In this document: one piece after another, positions 18,141 through 26,687 of the stretch
Position numbering within the stretch: position 1 is the first letter of the stretch
How the letters are laid out: each line of letters begins with the position of its first letter
Source of the DNA: Chlorohelix sp037138995
GTDB lineage: Bacteria; Chloroflexota; Chloroflexia; Chloroheliales; Chloroheliaceae
NCBI RefSeq assembly: GCF_037138995.1
Contig: NZ_JBAXHI010000005.1
Location: forward strand, 1 to 64,000
Direction: 5' to 3'
Length of the DNA stretch: 64,000 nt
Notes under the pieces: generated by a model
The model's input: only the letters and a program-made list of their open reading frames with translations
What the model was told of the DNA's origin: nothing
The model's database searches: none
Translations under genes and position numbers: made by a program

Positions 18141-18171
18141 GCCTCTTTCTTAAGCTGAGAGAGGCTTTTAT
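18141..18171 (+). terminator. Terminator after the thiolase gene
   Basis: GCCTCTTTC (18141-18149) pairs with GAGAGAGGC (18157-18165) over 9 positions including one G-T pair, with a 7-base loop, and is followed by TTTTATATTTT. It closes the rsmA-to-thiolase run. Confidence 0.85.
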
Positions 18172-18186
18172 ATTTTAAAGTAAACG

Positions 18187-18206
18187 GGGGTGCGTCAAAT
18201 TTTCGC
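18187..18206. repeat. Dispersed 20-base repeat, copy 1
   Basis: GGGGTGCGTCAAATTTTCGC occurs here, between the thiolase terminator and the Nudix promoter. A copy with one mismatch lies at 34449-34468 in another intergenic space, in the same orientation. No transposase or inverted partner is next to it. Confidence 0.6.
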
Positions 18207-18242
18207 GTGAGATATTATCAAGGGGCGACAAAAATGGTTTGT

Positions 18243-18270
18243 TTGGTCATTTCCATTTTAGCGATATAAT
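18243..18270 (+). promoter_or_regulatory. Putative promoter of the Nudix-MFS unit
   Basis: TTGGTC (18243-18248), a 16-base spacer and a perfect TATAAT (18265-18270) lie 55 bases before the Nudix start and just after the previous terminator. The -35 is weak; the -10 is consensus. Confidence 0.5.
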
Positions 18271-18325
18271 AAGCCTTGACTCTTTATTTGGTAAGAATAG
18301 CGTGTTCGCATGAAAAGAGGCAAAA

Positions 18326-18895
18326 ATGAGTGTAGGTCGAGCGGAGGAGATGGAAACTCTGGAAAGAAACGCCCCGCGAGAAAGCGAGCAAATTTTCAAG
18401 GGTCGTAAATTCTCGGTGCGGGTTGACCACTTAACCAAAGCAGATGGGCGACGTTACTCTCGCGAGATTGTAGCGCATGACGGCGCGGTAGTAATTATAC
18501 CTGTGGATGCAGATGGTAAAATTATATTGGTTAGGCAATGGCGCAGACCAACGGACAAAATTCTTATCGAACTGCCCGCCGGAACGCTTGAACTGCCGGA
18601 AGAACCGGCATACTGCGCTGACCGGGAATTGCAAGAAGAAATCGGGTACAAGGCAGGCAAACTCACCGGAATGGGCGGATTCTACAGCGCACCCGGCTTT
18701 TGCAGCGAATATCTCTGGTTGTTTCTAGCAGAAGAACTGGTGGAGAGCCAACTAGAGCCAGATGAGAACGAGGCAATTGATATTATACGAGTAACGCTAG
18801 ATGAAGCCTTACAAATGATTGAAGATGGCGTTATTTGCGATGCAAAGAGCGTTGCGGGTCTTTTGCGCTATTATTACAGGCTGAATAAAAAATGA
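18326..18895 (+). CDS. Nudix hydrolase, ADP-ribose pyrophosphatase-like
   Basis: This 189-residue protein has a complete Nudix box at about residues 86-108, with G, then E after five residues, then R-E-L-Q-E-E-I-G-Y after seven more. The upstream WRRPTDKILIELPAG segment and the downstream GGFYSAPGF are typical of ADP-ribose or ADP-sugar pyrophosphatases, which clear free ADP-ribose. The C-terminus holds the usual EDGVICDAKSVAGLL-type helix. Magnesium-binding glutamates are all present. Its stop codon overlaps the start of the MFS gene by 4 bases (ATGA), so the two are co-translated, but a functional link between them is not obvious. Confidence 0.92.
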   Translation: MSVGRAEEMETLERNAPRESEQIFKGRKFSVRVDHLTKADGRRYSREIVAHDGAVVIIPVDADGKIILVRQWRRPTDKILIELPAGTLELPEEPAYCADRELQEEIGYKAGKLTGMGGFYSAPGFCSEYLWLFLAEELVESQLEPDENEAIDIIRVTLDEALQMIEDGVICDAKSVAGLLRYYYRLNKK

Positions 18896-20037
18896 TTTTG
18901 GTTTTGGCATTTTCTTCTTTTGTCTTGATGGGAATTAACGATGGGGTTTTGGGTGTTTTATTGCCCAGCTTGCAAACGCACTACGGCATTGATAAAGCGG
19001 TAGTAGGCTTACTTTTTATGGCAAGCGTAATCGGGCATATAATAGCCGCTTTTTCCAGTGGCGCAATGGCTCAAAAAATGGGTTTGCGCTTTCTGATATT
19101 GCAGGGTGGGGCGCTAATCAGCCTTTGTCTGGTTCTAGTGTGGCAATTACCTCCCTTCTGGTTGCTTTTACTCATTCTGGCAATCATCGGTTACGCTATG
19201 GCGATGTTGAGTACCGGGTTGAATGCATATATCGCACCAATGCCCAGTAGCGGGCGGTTGCTCAACTATATGCACGGCTTTTACGGGGTGGGAGCTTTTA
19301 TCGGACCTTTGCTGGCAACTCTTATACTTCAATTGCAGCTAGGCTGGAGTATAGGTTATCTTTTTATCAGCTTTTTATGTATAGCATTGACCTTAGGGTT
19401 GGGGATATTCTTTCCGGTTAGCATGGCAGTGTCCGCACCGCATGAAAATAGCCCTATGACTAGAATGCTGCGGATTCCAGCTTTGTGGTTTGCAACAATT
19501 TTTCTGGCATTTTATGTCGGGGTGGAGGTCAGCGTTGGCAATTGGAGTTTTACTTTTCTGACCGAAGCAAGAAGTGAGCATACAGTAACCGCCGGGTGGA
19601 TGGTAAGCGGTTATTGGCTTGGCTTGACTATGGGGCGTATGCTGCTGGCTTTTCTGGTAGAGCGCATGGGTAAGCGGTTGCTAGTGCAATATTGCATGGC
19701 GGGGTCAATTGCCGGAATTATTTTGATTTGGTTTTCAACGGGCGGGGTACTGTCTGCGTTGGGTTTGTGGATTACAGGCTTTTGTTTCGGACCACTTTTC
19801 CCTACTACGCTTTCTATAGTTCCAGAATATATGCCTCAACGTTTGTTGACCGGCGCGATTGGCTTTATTTCCAGTATTGCTTATTGTGGCGCAGCATTAT
19901 TTCCTTGGATGGCGGGTAATCTCATGCAATCGGCAGGTTTATGGACTCTATTCCCGTTTTGTTTTCTGACTCTTTCCGCCATGTTTATTATGTGGAGCAA
20001 GCTCTCTCATAGCCATACCAAACTGGTGGAAGTGTGA
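18892..20037 (+). CDS. MFS transporter of unknown substrate
   Basis: This 381-residue protein has 12 predicted membrane helices and the layout of a short MFS transporter. The N-terminal half begins MGINDGVLGVLLPSLQ and the second half has YWLGLTMGRMLLAFLVERMG, with the R-x-x-x-GKR type loop. The NDG near the first helix and the GFYGVGAFIGPLL stretch recall the fucose/glucose-permease-like subgroup (FHS family), but this is only resemblance. It is co-translated with the Nudix gene by an ATGA overlap. The substrate is unknown. Confidence 0.85.
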   Translation: MILVLAFSSFVLMGINDGVLGVLLPSLQTHYGIDKAVVGLLFMASVIGHIIAAFSSGAMAQKMGLRFLILQGGALISLCLVLVWQLPPFWLLLLILAIIGYAMAMLSTGLNAYIAPMPSSGRLLNYMHGFYGVGAFIGPLLATLILQLQLGWSIGYLFISFLCIALTLGLGIFFPVSMAVSAPHENSPMTRMLRIPALWFATIFLAFYVGVEVSVGNWSFTFLTEARSEHTVTAGWMVSGYWLGLTMGRMLLAFLVERMGKRLLVQYCMAGSIAGIILIWFSTGGVLSALGLWITGFCFGPLFPTTLSIVPEYMPQRLLTGAIGFISSIAYCGAALFPWMAGNLMQSAGLWTLFPFCFLTLSAMFIMWSKLSHSHTKLVEV

Positions 20038-20265
20038 CTTCTACCGCAAGACGCTTTTTTCAGGGCTGCTATTGTTGGAGAACTAGAATTTGATTTATGC
20101 TACCACGCAAAATACGGACATGCACCCGCGATAAATTGGAGAACAACAAATCAGCTACTTGCGCCGTTACAAATCTTAGGCTAAACTTAATAATATTTCA
20201 TTTATGTCACCTTAAATTTATAATCGGTTTTTAAGCTACACAGAATCGACAGGAAGGGTCTTGAA

Positions 20266-21729
20266 ATGTCCTCCGAAGCCGTAGGAAACATTGAACGGGA
20301 ACTGGACGATTATATAACCACAAATCTTCCCCGCTTCATCGCTGAATTGGGGGTTTTGTGTTCTCCAAATACCACTCAATCTTCCCGCCGCTCGAAAAAT
20401 GAACCTGACGATACCGCCCGCCTTATTATCAATATGTTAAAAGAGCGTGGCTTGAAAACGGAGAACTGGTCGCTCAATAAGCGAAGCGCTATATTTGCAC
20501 GTGGGGAACAGCGCACTGAATCTAACACGCTGCTTTCTTATAATACATATGAAATTACGCCACCCGGTCAAATGGATGAATGGCAGAGCGCAATGTTTGG
20601 CTTAAATGAGCGGGATGGCAAACTCTATGCCAAAGGGGTTGCGGACAATCGCGCTAATCTGGTTGCACGGTTGGCAGCCTACGAAGCATGGCGTGAAGTG
20701 TATGGCAGCGTGCCGTGTAACGTTAAGTTTCTGATAGAGGGGCGCACCGGTGATGGGCAAAGCCTTGCTTCCAAACTTCTAGCCGAGAAAAACGGAATCC
20801 TAAAAGCGGATGCTTGTTTGTGGGATTCAGGGGAAAATACGCCAGAAGGTATTCCCGTAATAAGTTTGGGGCAAAAAGGCTACCTATGTATTGAATTACG
20901 CAGCAAAACTCTTTCTCAGGATGGCAATAGTTCCCTTGCCGGGATTTTGCCCAGTGGCGGTTGGCGGCTTATTTGGGCAATGAGCGCTATCAAGAACGAT
21001 AATGAAGATATTCAAGTGGATGATTTTGATAGGGATATACAAGTTCCTTCCCATGAAGATAGCTCTTTTATCATGCAAACAGCCAAACGCTATACAAAGC
21101 GCATGGAAGAGCGGCTTACACGGTTTGGGGTAAGCGAATATCTGATGGGGTTAAAAAGCATACCATTACTGATTACCGAGTTTTTTACGCCTACCGCTAA
21201 TATTATCGGTTTTGAAGGCGGGTATTTAGGCGATGATGTTAAATCTGTTTTGATGGCTAGTGGGCAGGCTCGTTTGGACTTCAGGCTTGTGCCAAATCAA
21301 GACCCAGATACTGCGTTAGACCTAATACGAAAACATCTATATAATCGCGGCTTCACTGATATTGAAGTAAGGCAGGTTGGCGTAAGTGAAAAACCTGTTC
21401 GCACCTCTCCAAATCACCCCTTTGTAAAACTGGCAGTAGAAAGTCTCGAACAAGCGATTGACCTTGCCCCGCTGGTAATTCCTCTTGCGCCAACGGTTGG
21501 TCCGATGTATGCCTTCAAAGAAACTCTCGGAGAGTTACCCCTGATTTGTACTGGCGCTTATTACGATGGGGCGCAAAGACAAACTTCTAATGAGAATATT
21601 CGAATCGCCGATTTCCTAAACCATATCAAATTTACCACCCGTCTATTGGGCAATCTTAATAATTACTCTCGACCTGATGAGACCGAGAAAAATACTGAAA
21701 CGGCTACCTCTAAACAGGTTTCTGACTAA
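20266..21729 (+). CDS. M20-family peptidase homologue with most metal ligands replaced
   Basis: This 487-residue protein aligns by eye with M20 dipeptidases (CNDP/PepV-like): the DGKLYAKGVADNRAN segment, the WDSGENTPEGIPVISLGQKGYLCIELR segment and the NENIRIADFL end are all in order, and a dimerisation domain lies between. Of the five usual metal ligands, the first His is Asn93 (SYNTYEITPP), the bridging Asp is kept (Asp127), the catalytic Glu-Glu pair is Thr161-Gly162, the next Asp is kept (Asp187) and the last His is Gln439. It is therefore probably not an active metallopeptidase in the usual sense. It may be a binding protein or a new activity. The ATG start has AGGAAGGG upstream. The stop shares one base with the next gene's start. 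Confidence 0.85.
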   Translation: MSSEAVGNIERELDDYITTNLPRFIAELGVLCSPNTTQSSRRSKNEPDDTARLIINMLKERGLKTENWSLNKRSAIFARGEQRTESNTLLSYNTYEITPPGQMDEWQSAMFGLNERDGKLYAKGVADNRANLVARLAAYEAWREVYGSVPCNVKFLIEGRTGDGQSLASKLLAEKNGILKADACLWDSGENTPEGIPVISLGQKGYLCIELRSKTLSQDGNSSLAGILPSGGWRLIWAMSAIKNDNEDIQVDDFDRDIQVPSHEDSSFIMQTAKRYTKRMEERLTRFGVSEYLMGLKSIPLLITEFFTPTANIIGFEGGYLGDDVKSVLMASGQARLDFRLVPNQDPDTALDLIRKHLYNRGFTDIEVRQVGVSEKPVRTSPNHPFVKLAVESLEQAIDLAPLVIPLAPTVGPMYAFKETLGELPLICTGAYYDGAQRQTSNENIRIADFLNHIKFTTRLLGNLNNYSRPDETEKNTETATSKQVSD

Positions 21730-23369
21730 TGCTTAGCTCAATTATAGCTTTTGCCCGATTACATCCGGGTTGGACACTATTTTTTGCTGCCCTGTTCTAC
21801 CGCATTTTTACCGCCTCTTTCTATTCACAACCGGGTTATACCGATGCCTATTACTATATGAACTCGGCTATCCAATTCTGGAATGGCAAGGGCTTTCGGG
21901 ATGACTATATCTGGAATTACCTAGCGCGTCCGCTACCGGAGAGTGTTATCGGCAACCCTAGCCATTCCTACTGGATGCCTTTTACTTCATGGCTTATTGC
22001 GGTGGGTTATTCATTGACTTTTGGAGAGAATTTCTGGGCTGGTCGTCTGCCCAATATGCTGCTAACCGCTCTGATTCCACCCCTCAGCTATCGTTTGGGA
22101 ATGGCGGTTGGAGGAATAAGATATGGCTGGTTAGCGGGTGGGCTGGCTATTTTCTGCGGATTTTATGCCCCAGTCTTTTCAATGCCCGATAACCATGCGC
22201 CCTATGCTTTTATCAGTTTGCTGTTTCTAATGTTGACAGCCGAGTGGATAAAGCCGGGCAGCCTTTTGCCAATGCCGCGCAAGTTTATTCCGATAGCATT
22301 GGGGTTGCTGGCAACTATTGCTTATCTTACTAGGGTAGATGGAGTATTTTTGCTGCTGGTTCCACCCCTATGCTTGCTATTGCTAAAACAGGGAATAAAC
22401 TGGCGCGGAATAGCGCTGATGTTTGGGGTCGCAGCCTTGACGGTTATCCCATGGAATGCCCGAAACTTCATTGTAAGCGGGCAGCTTTTCCCCGGCGGTG
22501 GCGCTAAAACTATCTTTCTGAGGGATTACAACGACTTTTTCAGCTTTGATAAACCGCTTGATTTAGCCTATTACCTGAACATCACAGACCCTTCGCCACA
22601 GTGGGGTATCGGCGCATTGCTCATGAGCAAGTTAGAAGCGTTATGGCAAAACCTGCTAATAATTGCTCGCCCCGCCATAATAATGTTTACACCCTTTGCC
22701 TTAATTGGCTTGTTCAGCAGGAAGCGTAGCGATAATAGTATGGTGGCGACCCTATATAATGGGGCATTATGGCGCAATTCCTTATTACTGCCTTTTACAG
22801 TATATCTCCTGATACTTTATATAATTATGTCTCTAATCTTTACTTTTCCAAGCTATCGGGGGAGTGTTTACCATTCAGGGGGTGGGTTAGTGCCATACAT
22901 TTCTGTGGCGATTGCCGCAGGTATAGATTTGGTGGCATGCTGGTGGAGCAAGTTAAGCCGCCCACATGCAGAGCAGAACCGCCGCAATTTTCTGGCGTTT
23001 GTGGTGATGCTCGGAGCAATACTAATTTCTATAGGCTGGACTCTTTCACAATCGGCTAATTGGGATACTGATTATCGGGAATTGCAACAGGTAAATGAAT
23101 GGCTTGATTCCAATACTCCACGCGGATTAATGGTTATGACTCCAGACCCCACCGCTTACTGGTATGCTAATCGCAAACCTTCCATTATCATTAATTCTGA
23201 CCCCCTCGATATAGTATTGCAGGTGGCAAAACGTTACGATGCACGTTATCTATTGCTACAACCCATCGCTACTCCGGCTATGACCGCCTTATACCAAGAT
23301 AAAGCTTCCCCCGGACTCAAATATCTGGTTACAATTGGTACTACGCAGATATACCAGATTGAACCTTAA
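21729..23369 (+). CDS. GT39/ArnT-like membrane glycosyltransferase
   Basis: This is a 546-residue polytopic protein with about 11 membrane helices. The first extracytoplasmic loop carries YTDAYYYMNSAIQFWNGKGF, where the Asp and the following aromatic residues occupy the position of the catalytic Asp in GT-C fold, lipid-linked-sugar transferases. The C-terminal 90 residues form a small soluble domain (LQQVNEWLDSNTP to the end), as in many PMT_2/GT39 proteins. It probably transfers a sugar from a polyprenyl-phosphate donor outside the membrane; donor and acceptor are unknown. Its ATG shares one base with the M20 stop, so they are translated together. Confidence 0.75.
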   Translation: MLSSIIAFARLHPGWTLFFAALFYRIFTASFYSQPGYTDAYYYMNSAIQFWNGKGFRDDYIWNYLARPLPESVIGNPSHSYWMPFTSWLIAVGYSLTFGENFWAGRLPNMLLTALIPPLSYRLGMAVGGIRYGWLAGGLAIFCGFYAPVFSMPDNHAPYAFISLLFLMLTAEWIKPGSLLPMPRKFIPIALGLLATIAYLTRVDGVFLLLVPPLCLLLLKQGINWRGIALMFGVAALTVIPWNARNFIVSGQLFPGGGAKTIFLRDYNDFFSFDKPLDLAYYLNITDPSPQWGIGALLMSKLEALWQNLLIIARPAIIMFTPFALIGLFSRKRSDNSMVATLYNGALWRNSLLLPFTVYLLILYIIMSLIFTFPSYRGSVYHSGGGLVPYISVAIAAGIDLVACWWSKLSRPHAEQNRRNFLAFVVMLGAILISIGWTLSQSANWDTDYRELQQVNEWLDSNTPRGLMVMTPDPTAYWYANRKPSIIINSDPLDIVLQVAKRYDARYLLLQPIATPAMTALYQDKASPGLKYLVTIGTTQIYQIEP

Positions 23370-23399
23370 GCTATTTTTACAAACGCCGCTCCCTGCTGT

Positions 23400-23412
23400 T
23401 ATAATCAACCAT
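23400..23412 (+). promoter_or_regulatory. Extended -10 promoter placed for a leaderless ABC transporter mRNA
   Basis: TATAAT at 23400-23405 with an upstream TG at 23397-23398 is a perfect extended -10 element. Seven bases separate it from ATG 23413, so transcription should begin at or within a base or so of the start codon. No ribosome site lies upstream of that ATG. The -35 region (TTACAA, 23377-23382) is poor, as is common with extended -10 promoters. Confidence 0.6.
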
Positions 23413-24429
23413 ATGACTCACACAAAGTTGGCAAATTTGCAGGGATTAGAATTTACTCCAAACCAAACGGTTTACGCGGTTGAACACATCACCAAGCGTT
23501 ACGGACGAGGTAAGGCAGCACAATCGGCGCGTCCCGCCAATCTTGATATTTCTCTCGAAATAAAGCAGGGTGAAATATTTGGATTATTGGGCAGCAATGG
23601 CGCTGGCAAAAGCACCCTTATTAAGCAAATGGTAAATTTACTCTCTCCAAGTGAAGGGCGCATTTCACTTTTCGGGGTTGATATTGCCCAAAAACCTGAG
23701 ATAGTAACTCGCAAGGTGGCTTATATGCCCCAAAAACCTAACGCTTTGCTAGACTTGACTGCGGAAGAAGCCATTTATTTTACCGGGCATATGCGTGGAA
23801 TGAGCCGAAGTGATGCTAAAAAAGCGGCTGCCCAGTTGGTTGAGCAATGGGGTTTAGGCGAGGTACGGCGCAAAGCAGTACGCAATATGAGTGGTGGGCA
23901 AAATCGGCTTGTCAGCCTTGCGATTACATTGGTTGGCGACCTTCCGGTGATGATTCTGGATGAGCCGACCAATGAACTCGATCCGGCTTTTCGGCGACAG
24001 GTGTGGGATTATCTGAAAGAGCAGAACACCTCACAAGGTACTACTATTATACTAGTAACCCATAACGTGCAGGAAGCAGAGCATGTTATTGGGCGAGTAG
24101 CGATTATGAGCAGGGGTCGCATGGTTGGGATGGGGCGGGTTAGCGAGTTAAAGAGCAAAATTGACCAAAGCGTGCGCCTTGAGCTTTTTATAAAACCTGA
24201 CCGCATTGAAGTCTGCGAGTCCCAACTAGTTGCATTGGAGCAAGCTCGCCAACTGAAACCTTACCATTGGGTGGTGCTGGTGCCACGCGAGAATGCCGAA
24301 GAGGATATTTACAAGGTATTAGGTGGGATACGGCTGGATAACTTGGAGGATTTCCGGGTACAAACTGCCTCGCTGGAAGATGTGTATATGGCTTTCACCG
24401 GGCGCACTATCGAGGATGAGGACGAGTAG
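23413..24429 (+). CDS. ABC transporter ATP-binding protein
   Basis: This is a 338-residue ATPase subunit. Walker A is GSNGAGKST, the signature is MSGGQNRL, Walker B is LPVMILDEPTN followed by ELD, and the switch His is in LVTHNVQEAE. A C-terminal extension of about 100 residues follows the core, as in DrrA-type exporters of drugs or lipids. I chose ATG 23413 rather than the TTG at 23335, which would overlap the previous gene by 35 bases and add 26 residues of low similarity to the family; an extended -10 element directly before ATG 23413 supports this. It pairs with the permease gene that begins 9 bases downstream. Confidence 0.92.
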   Translation: MTHTKLANLQGLEFTPNQTVYAVEHITKRYGRGKAAQSARPANLDISLEIKQGEIFGLLGSNGAGKSTLIKQMVNLLSPSEGRISLFGVDIAQKPEIVTRKVAYMPQKPNALLDLTAEEAIYFTGHMRGMSRSDAKKAAAQLVEQWGLGEVRRKAVRNMSGGQNRLVSLAITLVGDLPVMILDEPTNELDPAFRRQVWDYLKEQNTSQGTTIILVTHNVQEAEHVIGRVAIMSRGRMVGMGRVSELKSKIDQSVRLELFIKPDRIEVCESQLVALEQARQLKPYHWVVLVPRENAEEDIYKVLGGIRLDNLEDFRVQTASLEDVYMAFTGRTIEDEDE

Positions 24430-24438
24430 AAAATAACT

Positions 24439-25182
24439 GTGACACGCTTTTTCTCCAACTTTTGGGATTTGTTTCTAATTCAACTGGCTAACTGGCGCTG
24501 GTCGTGGGCGGCGACCCTAATTAACGGCTTGCTTGTTCCGCTTACTACCTTCTTTTTTTTCAAACTGTTAGCCACATCGGGTAACGCTGAACAAGATTTG
24601 TACTTGTTGAGCGGCAATATTATTGTTTCTCTACTTTTTACCACGATGTATGGAACCTGCGCCCGTTTCTCCTTTATGCGTACTTTCGGAGTGCTGGATT
24701 ATTACGCTACCTTGCCGGTTTACAAGGGTTTGCTGGTGTTGGCGGTAAACGCCGGATTCCTAGTTTTAACCCTTCCAACCGCTTTACTAACTGTCCTAAT
24801 GGGGCAGTATATTTTCAATATTACCATTAGTCTTTCGCCACTATTTTTATTATTGGTGCCGCTTGCCAGCTTTTCACTCTCGGCAGTAGGAGCTTTGGTA
24901 GGGGTGACTGCGCCAAATTTCGATACGGCTACTTCAATCAGTGGAGTGCTTCAATTTCTATTCATGGGTTTAAGCCCCATCCTAATAGCCGCCGACCGTT
25001 TACCTGAAGTTGTCCAGTGGATTGGAAAAGTTTTACCAAGCACCTATGCGGCTGAAGCCTTGCGCTTGAGTTTGATTGGTCAATTTAACGAGAAATTCTG
25101 GTTGGATGTCGTTATTCTATTGGTGATTAATACGCTAATAATGCTATATGTGGGTAGCAAAATGGAGTGGCGCAGCGCCTGA
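24439..25182 (+). CDS. ABC-2 type transporter permease
   Basis: This 247-residue protein has six membrane helices in the ABC-2 arrangement: an N-terminal helix after RWSWAATLINGLLVP, a conserved amphipathic region around YYATLPVYKGLL (the LP-x-x-x-x-LL motif before helix 3), and the LSPILIAADRLPEVVQWIGKVLPSTYAAEALR loop before the last helix, which is a strong family signature. It starts at GTG 24439. With the ATPase encoded 9 bases upstream it forms an exporter; no substrate can be inferred. Confidence 0.9.
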   Translation: MTRFFSNFWDLFLIQLANWRWSWAATLINGLLVPLTTFFFFKLLATSGNAEQDLYLLSGNIIVSLLFTTMYGTCARFSFMRTFGVLDYYATLPVYKGLLVLAVNAGFLVLTLPTALLTVLMGQYIFNITISLSPLFLLLVPLASFSLSAVGALVGVTAPNFDTATSISGVLQFLFMGLSPILIAADRLPEVVQWIGKVLPSTYAAEALRLSLIGQFNEKFWLDVVILLVINTLIMLYVGSKMEWRSA

Positions 25183-25298
25183 GTATTATAGTGTTACGGT
25201 CTGCGTTATGGGACATACAGCGATTTGCAGAGCGGCAATCGGCTAACTCATAATCAGCAAGCTAAGGAAAAAGCGGCTATATTGTCTATCCCGGATAT

Positions 25299-25305
25299 AA
25301 GGAGG
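25299..25305 (+). promoter_or_regulatory. Ribosome binding site for the TTG start of purD
   Basis: AAGGAGG lies 8 bases before TTG 25314. The strong site supports this unusual start codon, which also gives the standard PurD N-terminus. Confidence 0.8.
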
Positions 25306-25313
25306 AGCGTTTC

Positions 25314-26603
25314 TTGATTGATATTCTTATTGTGGGCAGTGGCGGTAGAGAACACGCCCTAGGTTGGAAATTGAGACAATCGCCGGAAGCACGCCGTTTG
25401 ATATTTGCGCCGGGTAATGGCGGCACGGCGCGTCTCGCCAATAGCGAAAATGTCGCGGTTGGCATCGAAGATATTGAAGGTCTGGTTAAGCTGGCACAAG
25501 AAAAAAAACCCGGCTTGATAGTGGTAGGTCCAGAAGCTCCATTAGCGGCAGGGCTGGCTGATAGGCTTCGAGCAGAAGGATTTGATGTATTTGGTCCCGG
25601 AGCGCAGGGTGCGCGAATTGAAGCCAGCAAAGCATGGGCTAAATCTTTTATGTCGTGGTACGGTATTCCAACCGCAGCCCGTCACGCCTTTGATAACTTG
25701 AATGATGCTATAAATTACCTGTATTCAGAATCGGGTCCCTATGTGCTAAAAGCGGACGGCTTGGCAGCCGGTAAAGGGGTACTGGTAACAGAGAATCGTA
25801 ACGAGGCGCTTCAATTTGCCGCACAGGTGATGCAAGAGCGCATCTTCGGAGATAGCGGCGCAATATTGCTGGTTGAAGAGTATATGCAAGGACCGGAAGT
25901 ATCTGTGCTGGCGTTATGCGATACCAAAAGCGGTTTTATCTTTCCTTTCCCCGGCGCTTGCGATTATAAACGTATTGGGGATGGTGATGTGGGAGCTAAT
26001 ACCGGCGGGATGGGCGTATATGCGCCTACCCGTTTGATGGATAGCAACTTGGTAGCGCAAGCATTTCGCGAAATCCTGATGCCTGCTCTGCATGGATTTC
26101 AACAACAGGGCATTGACTACAGAGGCATCCTTTACGCCGGATTAATGCTGACCGATTCAGGTCCAAAAGTAGTCGAATTTAATTGCCGTTTTGGGGACCC
26201 GGAAACACAGGCACTTTTGCCATTAATAGAATCGGACTTGCTGGAATATCTGCTATTGACGGCACAAGGACGGTTAACCGAAGCTTCTAGCCTCAACTAC
26301 AACGGCAAATATTCTGTGGGTGTGGTATTGGCAGCAGAAGGCTATCCCGGCGTTTACAAAAAGGGCATTCCGATTACCGACGCTGACCTTCATTTCGATG
26401 GGGTAGAGCTATTTCACGCTGGAACTGCGCTAGACCCAGAGGGGCAACTCGTGACGAATGGCGGCAGAGTTTTTAACGTAATTTCAACGGAGAGTAGTAT
26501 TTCACTAGCCCGTAAGAAAGTGTATAATGCCATTAATGCTGGTTTGGGCGCATTTGTGGGGATGCAATATCGGCACGACATCGCTCAGAGGGAAGAGGAG
26601 TAA
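25314..26603 (+). CDS. purD: Phosphoribosylamine--glycine ligase
   Basis: This 429-residue ATP-grasp ligase makes glycinamide ribonucleotide from phosphoribosylamine and glycine, the second step of purine synthesis. It opens with ILIVGSGGREHALGWKL, the family hallmark, and has the ATP-grasp segments KADGLAAGKGVLV, VEEYMQGPEVSVLALCD and FNCRFGDPETQALLPL. The length is normal. It starts at TTG 25314 with a strong AAGGAGG. It precedes purF, which makes its substrate, by 84 bases containing a hairpin, so the two consecutive pathway enzymes are probably co-transcribed. Confidence 0.96.
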   Translation: MIDILIVGSGGREHALGWKLRQSPEARRLIFAPGNGGTARLANSENVAVGIEDIEGLVKLAQEKKPGLIVVGPEAPLAAGLADRLRAEGFDVFGPGAQGARIEASKAWAKSFMSWYGIPTAARHAFDNLNDAINYLYSESGPYVLKADGLAAGKGVLVTENRNEALQFAAQVMQERIFGDSGAILLVEEYMQGPEVSVLALCDTKSGFIFPFPGACDYKRIGDGDVGANTGGMGVYAPTRLMDSNLVAQAFREILMPALHGFQQQGIDYRGILYAGLMLTDSGPKVVEFNCRFGDPETQALLPLIESDLLEYLLLTAQGRLTEASSLNYNGKYSVGVVLAAEGYPGVYKKGIPITDADLHFDGVELFHAGTALDPEGQLVTNGGRVFNVISTESSISLARKKVYNAINAGLGAFVGMQYRHDIAQREEE

Positions 26604-26618
26604 CAATAGTTGCTGGCT

Positions 26619-26649
26619 TTTTCCATGCCTATTCAAGAAGGCTGGAAAA
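26619..26649 (+). other. Hairpin between purD and purF
   Basis: TTTTCCA (26619-26625) plus GCC (26627-26629) pairs with GGC (26640-26642) plus TGGAAAA (26643-26649), giving a 10-bp stem with one bulged T. There is no following T run, so it is not a typical terminator. It may be an mRNA processing or stability element, which is a guess. Confidence 0.4.
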
Positions 26650-26687
26650 CTCTGCAATTAATAGCTTTAAATATGGGGGTGTAAGTA

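Noticed and set aside
20038..20265. Possible tRNA or small RNA between the MFS and M20-like genes
   Set aside because: No cloverleaf pairing or GGTTCGAATCC-type T-arm is visible; only a TATAAT without a good -35.
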